Shown piece after piece: positions 34,229-41,452 of a DNA stretch of 64,000 nt. The stretch's first letter is position 1, and the number at the start of each line of letters is the position of its first letter. Made by a program: the position numbers and the translations under genes. The notes beneath the pieces are model-generated. The model searched no databases and was not told the origin of the DNA. It saw nothing but the letters and a program-made list of their open reading frames with translations. The DNA comes from UBA1924 sp963976625 (lineage in GTDB: Bacteria; Planctomycetota; Phycisphaerae; Phycisphaerales; UBA1924), in the NCBI GenBank assembly GCA_963976625.1, contig CAXBLA010000004.1, positions 1-64,000 of the forward strand. Reading direction: 5' to 3'.

Positions 34229-35109
34229 TATGAATCATCCCGGGAAAAATTGTTATCAGATTGAAGGCTTGAAGGCGGGCGCTGGCGGGCCGCCAAGCGA
34301 ACGAGCGCCGAACGGAGCCGCAACCACCAAGGCGTATTCGAGGCGGGTAGGGTTGCTGGATGCGAAGGCGGCGGCTTTTCGAACATCCCTAATCGACGCC
34401 CAAAGTAGAGCTTGAGTGCCTGCCAATGGATTTTCGTCATGATCGTGAGGGCGAAGAACGGCAGTCGGCATAGGGTTCGGCGGAGATTCCGAGTATTGAG
34501 TTCTTGCCCTTGCCCGAACATCGAAGCAGAAAACGCAAGTCCTGTGTGATCATGCAGGCTGATGCTGATCGAGAACTCCTCGCCGGATTTCTCCATGCGG
34601 ATGTGATATTCGCCATCCACACGGAAGAATGGCGACACATAAAACTGCTTGGGGATTCGGCAGGCATATGCCGATGGGTTCGTGGGATCGGGCTCTAAGC
34701 GGGTGACATAGTGATGCATCTCGCCAAAGGTGTTGCGGACCTCCGCCACGAGGGCATAGATCGTGCCCTCGGGCGATGAGCAGAGGTAAAAGCTGACGGG
34801 GTTAAAGACATAACCAGCGATCCGCGGGATCGTCATGAGTTCGACTCGACCGAGGGGCTCATCGATACCCGCACGCTCAAGGTGCTGCCCGATGCGCTGC
34901 TTGATGTCTCCATCCGCTAAACCTCCATAGTCGCGATCCAAGATGGAGACCAAGGCCCGGGCGTTGTGACGGAATAAGCCGATTTCACGATCTAGCTTGG
35001 GGAGCTCGTCGAGATCGATCGACAGCCAGAACATCTTGTACTCGAACGCATGGCGTTGCGGCGAATGCCGACAATGGATGGTCGCGCCTGAGAAGATTTG
35101 GGAGTTCAT
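34228..35109 (-). CDS. DUF1365 family protein
   Basis: A 293-residue protein with the family signatures FEYKMFWLSIDLDEL near the N-terminus, IPRIAGYVFNPVSFYLC in the middle and a LALTIMTKIHWQALKLY-type C-terminus (FALTIMTKIHWQALKLYFGR). DUF1365 genes nearly always sit beside a COG2907-type FAD protein and a CFA synthase, as here, and are thought to act in fatty-acid modification. The biochemical step is not known. It overlaps both neighbours by 1-4 bp. Confidence 0.9.
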   Translation of the reverse strand: MNSQIFSGATIHCRHSPQRHAFEYKMFWLSIDLDELPKLDREIGLFRHNARALVSILDRDYGGLADGDIKQRIGQHLERAGIDEPLGRVELMTIPRIAGYVFNPVSFYLCSSPEGTIYALVAEVRNTFGEMHHYVTRLEPDPTNPSAYACRIPKQFYVSPFFRVDGEYHIRMEKSGEEFSISISLHDHTGLAFSASMFGQGQELNTRNLRRTLCRLPFFALTIMTKIHWQALKLYFGRRLGMFEKPPPSHPATLPASNTPWWLRLRSALVRLAARQRPPSSLQSDNNFSRDDS

Positions 35110-36392
35110 ATCGTGATCCCGAACTGGCTTGCGACATCAGCCGCCGAGACGACCGCGTCCTCGTGGAATCCGTAGCGCATGTAGGCTCCACAGAACCAGG
35201 TGTTGCGTTTACCGTTCATTGAGCGGATGTGTTCTTGCGAGTCGACAGATCTTGATGTGTACGCGGGGTGTTTGTAGTCAACGGCGTAGATGACCTTTGC
35301 CGGATCGACGCATTCCTTGGAGTTCAGGGAGACAAAGTAGTTGCTCTCTGTTTGCAGCCCCTGCAGTCGATTCATGTAATAGGTAATGTTGACCGGGGCG
35401 GTCGTATCCGACTGCGAGGATCGGCGATAGTTCCAGGATGACCAGAGACGACGATCCTTGGGCATCACCGACTCATCGGTGTGCAGCTGCACATGGTTAT
35501 CGTGGTAGCTCCACGCTGAGAGCGCCGAACGCTCATCCTGCGTGGGGTCGCCGAGCAGCGCCAGTGATTCATCGGCGTGCGTCGCCAGGACAACATGATC
35601 AAATCGAGAGGTTTGTCCATCTTTGAGGGTGACCGATACGCCATCGCCATCTCGCTCAACATTTTGAGCCGGAGAATCCATAAAAATATCGCCGCGGAAC
35701 TGGGCGCGAAAAGCTTTGATATAGGCTGAGCTCCCGCCGACGACGGTCTGCCAGGTCGGGCGATCGCGCAGATCCAGCAGCCCGTGGTTGGCGAAGAATC
35801 GGATAAAGGTCTCGGCCGGGAACTGTCCGATATCGGCGTCCGGGCTGGACCAGACAGCCGCAGCGAGCGGCGTGAGGTAGTGCTCGATAAAGAATGAGCT
35901 GACGCCGATTCGCTTGAGGTACTCCCCCAGTGTCAGCCCCGTGAGGTTCCCACGCTCAAGATCATCGGCAGCTCGTTGATTGAACTTCCGCTGCGTGCGG
36001 ATCATCCCGAGCAACTTTGGGCTCAGCAGATTCGACGGCTTGCGGAGAAACTCTCGCATCTCTGGCCCGGAGTAGCCCACACGGGTCTCGTCGCAACTGA
36101 AACCGAACGACATGTCGCTGTCGCGGAGCTGCACCCCCCACTCGGCGAGCAATCGATAGAAGGTCGGATAGGTCTTTGGGTTGCAGACAATGAAGCCGGT
36201 ATCCACGGGCAGCACACGGGGCTCGCCCTGATCACGCTCGGACACGGCGATGGTATTGGTGTGCCCACCGACATAGCTGTTGCGTTCGAAGAGGGTGACC
36301 CTGTGCTTCTTGGCCAGCAGATAGGCGGAGGTGATGCCGGCGATCCCTGCACCGATGACCGCGATGTTTAGTTGGTCTTCGTTCTTCGCCAT
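35106..36392 (-). CDS. COG2907-type FAD-dependent oxidoreductase
   Basis: A 428-residue amine-oxidase-fold flavoprotein. It starts with the FAD site IAVIGAGIAGITSAYLLAKK, followed by FERNSYVGGHTNTI, and has a second conserved stretch HVQLHTDESVMPKDRRLWSS typical of this family. It overlaps the DUF1365 gene by 4 bp and the SDR gene by 25 bp. Its likely substrate is an acyl chain of a phospholipid, inferred from the conserved neighbourhood with cfa. Confidence 0.9.
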   Translation of the reverse strand: MAKNEDQLNIAVIGAGIAGITSAYLLAKKHRVTLFERNSYVGGHTNTIAVSERDQGEPRVLPVDTGFIVCNPKTYPTFYRLLAEWGVQLRDSDMSFGFSCDETRVGYSGPEMREFLRKPSNLLSPKLLGMIRTQRKFNQRAADDLERGNLTGLTLGEYLKRIGVSSFFIEHYLTPLAAAVWSSPDADIGQFPAETFIRFFANHGLLDLRDRPTWQTVVGGSSAYIKAFRAQFRGDIFMDSPAQNVERDGDGVSVTLKDGQTSRFDHVVLATHADESLALLGDPTQDERSALSAWSYHDNHVQLHTDESVMPKDRRLWSSWNYRRSSQSDTTAPVNITYYMNRLQGLQTESNYFVSLNSKECVDPAKVIYAVDYKHPAYTSRSVDSQEHIRSMNGKRNTWFCGAYMRYGFHEDAVVSAADVASQFGITI

Positions 36393-37147
36393 ACGAGTTT
36401 CATCATCCTGTTGTACAAGGGGTAAGGAAGAAGCCGGAGCAGCCTGATGGTCCAGCTAAACGGGACCGGGAAGGAGACCTCTTGACGCTGGCGGGCGATC
36501 GCACGGCAGATAATCCGGGCGGCCTTCTCGGGTTCCATGAGGAACGGCATATCGAAGTCGTTTTTATCCGTGAGGGGGGTTCGGACAAAGCCGGGGTTTA
36601 CGATCGTCACGCCGATGTTGTGGGCCTGGAGATCGAAGCGGACGCTCTGCAAGAAGTTGATGACTGCGCCTTTGCTCGCGCTGTATGCACCAGCCGTGGG
36701 CATCCCGCGGAGCCCCGCCAGGCTGGCGATGCCGACTATTCGGCCGGACTTGCGTGCGAGCATGCCCGGCAAGACCGCTTCCATGCATCGGAGCGTCCCG
36801 CCGTAGTTGATGTCCATCAATCCTGTGTATTCAGCGGTATCGAAATCTACCGGCTGAGTAAGAACATGTGTGCCAGCGTTGGCGATGAGGATATCGATCC
36901 CCCCCAACTCCGATTCGATCTCCGCGGCAATGGCCTTCATCCGATCGAGGTCCGTCACATCGCCGGGCTTGACCACCGCTTGTCCGCCGAGGGCTTCGAC
37001 CTCGCGCTGGACCTCATCGAGCGTCTCTTTGTTTCGGGCCGTGAGTACTGTGATGGCCCCACGGGACGCCAGTTCGAGGGCCACTCCCCGGCCAATTCCA
37101 AGGCTCGCTCCTGTGAGCCAAATGTGTTTTCCCTGCAAGCTGGCCAT
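36368..37147 (-). CDS. short-chain dehydrogenase/reductase (SDR)
   Basis: A 259-residue classical SDR: cofactor motif TGASLGIGRGVALEL, NAG in ILIANAGTHV, catalytic Ser in GIASLAG and the YSASK active-site motif. The NAG-Ser-Tyr-Lys set is complete. The C-terminus has a basic amphipathic stretch (TIRLLRLLPYPLYNRMMKLV) that may touch membrane. It is the first gene of the four-gene overlapping lipid operon, so a lipid ketone or alcohol substrate is likely. Confidence 0.9.
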   Translation of the reverse strand: MASLQGKHIWLTGASLGIGRGVALELASRGAITVLTARNKETLDEVQREVEALGGQAVVKPGDVTDLDRMKAIAAEIESELGGIDILIANAGTHVLTQPVDFDTAEYTGLMDINYGGTLRCMEAVLPGMLARKSGRIVGIASLAGLRGMPTAGAYSASKGAVINFLQSVRFDLQAHNIGVTIVNPGFVRTPLTDKNDFDMPFLMEPEKAARIICRAIARQRQEVSFPVPFSWTIRLLRLLPYPLYNRMMKLVWRRTKTN

Positions 37148-37303
37148 GGATCGGTTCTGCCTTTCAAATCAAGTGATCGGGCGAGGAGACACGGCCAAGT
37201 GGTAATCGTGGACGAACGATCGAGAGATGGCTAAAACGGTGTTCGATCGTGCAACACGATTGGATTCGTGCATTCTTCGGAATCAACGCCGTGTTGGACA
37301 GCG

Positions 37304-37537
37304 TCAGAACCAGGTGTTGAATCCAAGGGCCCTGGCGGCGCACCACCCGGCCCGACCTTCATACACTCCAAATACACCTGAAGCTAAGAGTACAACGGTG
37401 GCGACCCAAGCCCATGGGCCACCAACACTTCCGAGCAGAATCAACACAAAGAGCCCCCCGGCAACAAGGATCAAAAGCAGTCCGCCAGCAAGGCGGATAA
37501 GCTTGCCCCGCGAGTTGATGTTGCAGGTTTTCGTCAA
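37304..37537 (-). CDS. small DUF2892-like membrane protein
   Basis: A 77-residue protein with the N-terminal NINSRGKLIRLAGGLLLI and two membrane helices, resembling DUF2892. A Cys near the N-terminus and one in GWCAARALGF are retained. It lies 156 bp upstream of the lipid operon on the same strand. It may belong to it, but a separate promoter is possible. Confidence 0.6.
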   Translation of the reverse strand: MTKTCNINSRGKLIRLAGGLLLILVAGGLFVLILLGSVGGPWAWVATVVLLASGVFGVYEGRAGWCAARALGFNTWF

Positions 37538-37877
37538 ATCGATCGATCCAGTGGTGTTTGGGATGGTGCATTGAGGTTTCGATGCCCATTGGCGATTAGA
37601 TGCAATCGATCATTGAAATCGCTTGAGAATCTTGGCCCCAGATACACTCTCCAGCACCCCACAGACAAGATCCAGCATTGGTTCTCTAAACAGAGACCGA
37701 ATGGATTGAGCCCTCGGGCCACTTACATGCCATGCAAGCCCTCTATCAAGTGGTGTACGAAGCGGTGAATTGCTCTGTATACTGAATCATTTTGGGTATT
37801 CGGCTTCAAGTTGCCCGCATCTACTAAGAAATTGATCTGATTCGTTGCGTGCCGTTACTCACGAAGTGAATCGGTCA
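37538..37877. other. element intergenic region, no gene seen
   Basis: About 340 bp of AT-richer sequence between the small membrane protein gene and the stranded integrase tail. No coding potential, tRNA or strong hairpin was recognised. It presumably contains the promoter of the small membrane protein gene. Confidence 0.4.
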
Positions 37878-38081
37878 CTACAACTTGGTGGTCGATTGTT
37901 CCGGAATCAAGCTCCCAATCTGGACCTTCACATTGGCCGACAGAGTTGGCCAAAGGCATACGAGCTGATTGAGAATGGCAAGCGAAGTCTCTCCGGACTC
38001 CTTTCCATCAGAAAGTGCGCCGCATTCTGCGCCCCCACTTTCCAAATTCGGCGTTTTCGATCCCTCAGCGGGGAGTGTTGG
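37878..38081 (-). other. stranded C-terminal integrase tail at the right end of the element
   Basis: Sixty-seven codons continue in frame from the att codons NGPGQT: PTLPAEGSKTPNLESGGAEC and onward to EQSTTKL and a stop at 37878. The frame through the att repeat is the same as that of the integrase at the left end. In the integrated state nothing drives or starts it. In the excised circle it would be the integrase C-terminus, giving a 512-residue protein. Confidence 0.75.
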
Positions 38082-38101
38082 AGTCTGTCCGGGCCCATTT
38101 A
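38082..38101. repeat. attachment site, right copy (20-bp direct repeat)
   Basis: Identical to 24247-24266. To its right resumes the chromosomal sequence that followed tRNA-Ile before insertion, beginning with the displaced tRNA terminator at 38130. Confidence 0.93.
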
Positions 38102-38129
38102 TTGATCCTACATAGGGCAACAAACGATC

Positions 38130-38157
38130 AGAACCGGCGATATTGCTGGTTCTTTTT
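38130..38157 (+). terminator. displaced original terminator of tRNA-Ile
   Basis: AGAACCGGC (38130-38138), loop GATATT, GCTGGTTCT (38145-38153), then a T-run to 38157; one pair is a wobble. It sits 29 bp to the right of the right att copy, matching the place of the element-supplied terminator relative to the left copy. Confidence 0.7.
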
Positions 38158-38314
38158 CGTTTTGATATGCGTATCGCGCACTATTGGGCATGGATTTTGA
38201 GCGGCTTTGAGGAATTGTTGAGTCTTTTTGATTTGGGCCGCGATCAACCCGCTGTATACTGCACTCAAATGCTTGCTTCTTCTGCATTGATCGACCTGCT
38301 GCTTTAAAAGAGAC

Positions 38315-39688
38315 TTGATGATGTTGCATTCCACCCACCGGCTGATCGAACGGACCGCTATTGTTCTCTTGTTGTTGGGCGTTCTCCCTGCCTCGGCACA
38401 AACGATCAATGAGGAGTTCAAGCTAATCGCAACCAAAACCACGCAAGGTGATTTGTTTGGGCATCAAGTAGCTGTTTCTGGAACTACGGTCATCATCGGA
38501 GCCAGCTTTGACAGTTTCGCGGGGCATCGATCTGGTTCAGCCTATGTTTTTGATTCTGAAACTGGGCATCAACTCTATAAACTCAACTCGCCCAATCCCA
38601 GATCAAGTTCCTACTTCGGCTGGTCTGTCGCTATTTCTGGATCCACCGCACTCATCGGAGCATTTAGAGAGTTTGATGTTCAAAACAATAACTCAAGAAC
38701 CGGTTCTGCATATCTATACGACACCACGACAGGCGAATTGCTATTCAAACTTCGTGCATCAGACCCTGATGAATCTGATGAGTTCGGTTTCTCTGTTGCG
38801 ATCTCAGGCACAACAGCCATAATTGGGGCTCATAATGATGACGAAGGCGGGGAAGATTCAGGAGCGGCATACATTTTCGATACAGAAACCGGGCTCCAAT
38901 TCGCAAAGCTTACCGCATCTGATGCTACTGCAGGTGATCGCTTTGGCAACTCTGTCGGAATATCGGGTACTATCGCGATCATCGGTGCAATCTATGATGA
39001 TGACGCAGGGTCCAACTCCGGTTCCGCCTATTTGTTCAACACTGAAACAGGACAACAAGTCGCAAAGCTCGTCGCAATTGATGCAGCGGAAGGAGATCAA
39101 TTCGGGCGTTCCGTTGCAATCTCAGGCAATACGGTAATTGTAGGTGCAAATGGAGCTGATTCTGTTGCCGGTTCTGCATATCTCTTCGATACTACGACTG
39201 GGCTTCAATCCACAAAGCTAACCGCATCTGATAGAGCACCAAACGATGACTTTGGCGTTTCAGTCGCACTATCGGACACCACGGCCATCGTCGGAGCAGC
39301 CTTTCATGATCACAAAGTAGTGGACACTGGTGCAGCCTATATGTTCAATATTGAAACTGGGCTACAAATCAGAAAACTCAATGCATCAGATGCCATGTCT
39401 GGAGATATTTTTGGCTATTCTGTTGCAATCTCAGATACAACGACCATCGTCGGCGCACCAAATGACGATGATGCCGGCTCAAACTCTGGCTCTGCCTATC
39501 TGTTCAACACATCTATCCAATGCATCGCGGACCTGACCGCCGATGGCATGCTCGACTTCTTCGATGTCTCCGCATTCCTCGATGCCTTTGGTGACGAAGA
39601 TCCGCAGGCCGATTTTACAAACGACGGCCTCTTCGATTTCTTCGATGTGAGCGCGTTTCTCGAAATGTTTGGCGCCGGTTGCCCCTAA
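38315..39688 (+). CDS. secreted FG-GAP beta-propeller protein with dockerin-like C-terminus
   Basis: A 457-residue exported protein. A signal peptide (hydrophobic core TAIVLLLLGVLPASAQ) is followed by about seven repeats of roughly 52 residues built on FGxSVAISGTTxIIGAxxDD...GSAYxFDxETG, forming an integrin-like propeller. The end is two EF-hand/dockerin-like repeats (ADLTADGMLDFFDVSAFLDA and DFTNDGLFDFFDVSAFLEM) and the terminal GAGCP. It probably sits at the cell surface; the ligand is unknown. Its DNA is AT-richer than the core. Several ATGs cluster at the start; the first is given. Confidence 0.82.
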   Translation: MMMLHSTHRLIERTAIVLLLLGVLPASAQTINEEFKLIATKTTQGDLFGHQVAVSGTTVIIGASFDSFAGHRSGSAYVFDSETGHQLYKLNSPNPRSSSYFGWSVAISGSTALIGAFREFDVQNNNSRTGSAYLYDTTTGELLFKLRASDPDESDEFGFSVAISGTTAIIGAHNDDEGGEDSGAAYIFDTETGLQFAKLTASDATAGDRFGNSVGISGTIAIIGAIYDDDAGSNSGSAYLFNTETGQQVAKLVAIDAAEGDQFGRSVAISGNTVIVGANGADSVAGSAYLFDTTTGLQSTKLTASDRAPNDDFGVSVALSDTTAIVGAAFHDHKVVDTGAAYMFNIETGLQIRKLNASDAMSGDIFGYSVAISDTTTIVGAPNDDDAGSNSGSAYLFNTSIQCIADLTADGMLDFFDVSAFLDAFGDEDPQADFTNDGLFDFFDVSAFLEMFGAGCP

Positions 39689-39884
39689 TCGTTGCTCACA
39701 GACGGGCTCTGCAATGTGCAATCATTTCACGATCAGCCAGAGCAGATCGAACTATCCAGCCAGGTACCCATCGATCGCCTGATCAGATTCAAGGCGATTC
39801 CGACAAGCAGAGCAAAGCCGTCTGTATGGATGGCTCAGAACCTGAGCGCCGAGTCAGCCCTCTCTGCTCATACTTGATTGTTCA

Positions 39885-41342
39885 TCACGGGCAGCCCGCA
39901 CCAAACGCATCGAGGAACGCGCTCACATCGAAGAAATCGAAGAGCCCATCATAAGTGAAGTCAGCCGGGTCTTGCTTCTTTGCGAAGGCATCAAGGAAGG
40001 CGGAGACATCGAAGAAATCCAGGAGCCCGTCGTTTGTGAGATCTGCTGATGGTGTGGTTCGGTGATCCCGCCCGGCGATGACATATACGGCTCCGCGGTT
40101 GCCGTTGTCGCCGTTGGCAGCCAGGATGTAATCCATGATCCCGTCGCCGTTGGCGTCACCGGCTCCAGAGAGTGTGCCTGCGAGAAATGCTTGAGCTCGG
40201 TTTGAAGTGAAGGTGCGGAGGATCGAGCCATCGGCGAGGTCTATAAGGTGGGCCTGCCCGCCTTGGGTCGCGCCGACCTGGCTGCGCCAAGAAGCGATGA
40301 GACCGTCGGAGATGCAATCGCCGGTGATATCGCCGATGTTCCCGGCCGGTGTCCACGGGGTGCCGCCGAAACCACTGTTTATGGTGTAGCCGACGGTCGA
40401 GTTGATGATGGTGCCGGTTGCTCCATCAACCCTGTAGTGCCTTCCCGCTTCGTTGCCGATTCCACGATCGCCGATATCGCACATGGCGAAGTCGGGCACG
40501 CCGTCGTTGTTGTAGTTCTGAAATCCTTGGCACTGCTGGTAGCTGGCGAGGGCGAGCCCGGTGGATTCGGCGCTGATGGGCAGGAACATGAGGTTTCCGG
40601 TTGCGCCCGAGTAGACAAAGACATGCCCGCGATCGGAGGTGGCCCATGGGCCGGGGGCGCCGACGGAATAATCTGGGACGCCATCAAGATCAAGATCACC
40701 CAGCAGCGAGACGGTGTGCCCGAACTGTCCTTGGCGGCGAGCACCATTGTGTGTTCTGATGAGTGAGCCATCAATACCCGAGTAGATGAACGCTCGGCCT
40801 TGGTTGGTCTGAATCGTGTCGTCGCTCCAGGCGCCGACAAGGACTTCGCCGAAGCCATCGTTGTTGATGTCCCCGATGCCGCAGGCTCGGAATCCATACT
40901 GCGAACCCGCGATCCCGGTGAAGGTGTAGAGGGATGCGCCGTCGGCCCCGGAGAACACATAGACCTTCGCGGCGTTGGTGCCGAAGAGGTAGTCGGTGAT
41001 ACCGTCGTTGTTCACATCGCCCGCATCGCATACATAGCCTGCGGCTTCATTCGCTATTTGCCCGAAGTGCGAACGGATGACGGTGCCCTTTCGCCCGTCA
41101 TAGAGATGGACAACGCCGCCGTTGGTTGCTTCGGTATCATCGCCATTTGCGGCGACGAGGAACTCCATTGCGCCGTCGCCGTTATAGTCTGCTACGGCGC
41201 AGACATTGGCTCCGAAGTTGTCGTTCGCGTTGACCCCTTTGAGTTCGTGGATGATCTCGATATCTTGTTCGACAAACTGGGCGATCGAGGACTGTGAACA
41301 CAGAACGATGGTGGCGAGAGTCAGGATGGCGGGGGTGTGCAT
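39885..41342 (-). CDS. secreted FG-GAP repeat protein with dockerin-like C-terminus
   Basis: A 485-residue exported protein beginning MHTPAILTLATIVLCSQSSI with signal peptide cleavage expected after SIAQ. The body consists of FG-GAP/VCBS-like propeller repeats with calcium-loop motifs such as DYNGDGAMEF, DVNNDGITDY and DLDLDGVPDY. The two C-terminal LDFFDVSAFLDAF repeats end in GAGCP. The ATG at 41342 is preceded by AGAGGAA. It faces the gene at 38315 tail to tail, so their near-identical dockerin ends form an inverted repeat. Confidence 0.83.
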   Translation of the reverse strand: MHTPAILTLATIVLCSQSSIAQFVEQDIEIIHELKGVNANDNFGANVCAVADYNGDGAMEFLVAANGDDTEATNGGVVHLYDGRKGTVIRSHFGQIANEAAGYVCDAGDVNNDGITDYLFGTNAAKVYVFSGADGASLYTFTGIAGSQYGFRACGIGDINNDGFGEVLVGAWSDDTIQTNQGRAFIYSGIDGSLIRTHNGARRQGQFGHTVSLLGDLDLDGVPDYSVGAPGPWATSDRGHVFVYSGATGNLMFLPISAESTGLALASYQQCQGFQNYNNDGVPDFAMCDIGDRGIGNEAGRHYRVDGATGTIINSTVGYTINSGFGGTPWTPAGNIGDITGDCISDGLIASWRSQVGATQGGQAHLIDLADGSILRTFTSNRAQAFLAGTLSGAGDANGDGIMDYILAANGDNGNRGAVYVIAGRDHRTTPSADLTNDGLLDFFDVSAFLDAFAKKQDPADFTYDGLFDFFDVSAFLDAFGAGCP

Positions 41343-41452
41343 GGCGGTTCCTCTAGAGTTGGACAGTTCATCCGAGGCGTGAACAGCACGCACCTCTCTA
41401 TTGGAACATGCAAGAATGCTCGGCGGATCGCGCAGAGGATGCTGGCTTTTTC

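Larger units (their letters stand above)
24247..38101. mobile_element. composite integrative element at tRNA-Ile
   Basis: The segment is bounded by a perfect 20-bp direct repeat, begins in a tRNA 3' end and has a tyrosine integrase at the tRNA-proximal end, the classic genomic-island layout. It carries an int/HTH operon, a protein of unknown function, an MmeI-like restriction-modification enzyme and a lipid-modification operon. A decayed att-like site and an integrase-tail fragment at 32.3-32.5 kb suggest two tandem elements: about 24.25-32.5 kb with the integrase, and about 32.5-38.1 kb without one. No conjugation or phage structural genes are visible. Confidence 0.88.

Noticed and set aside
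24267..38081. Prophage
   Set aside because: Integrase and HTH genes fit, but no capsid, tail, terminase or lysis genes are present in the segment.
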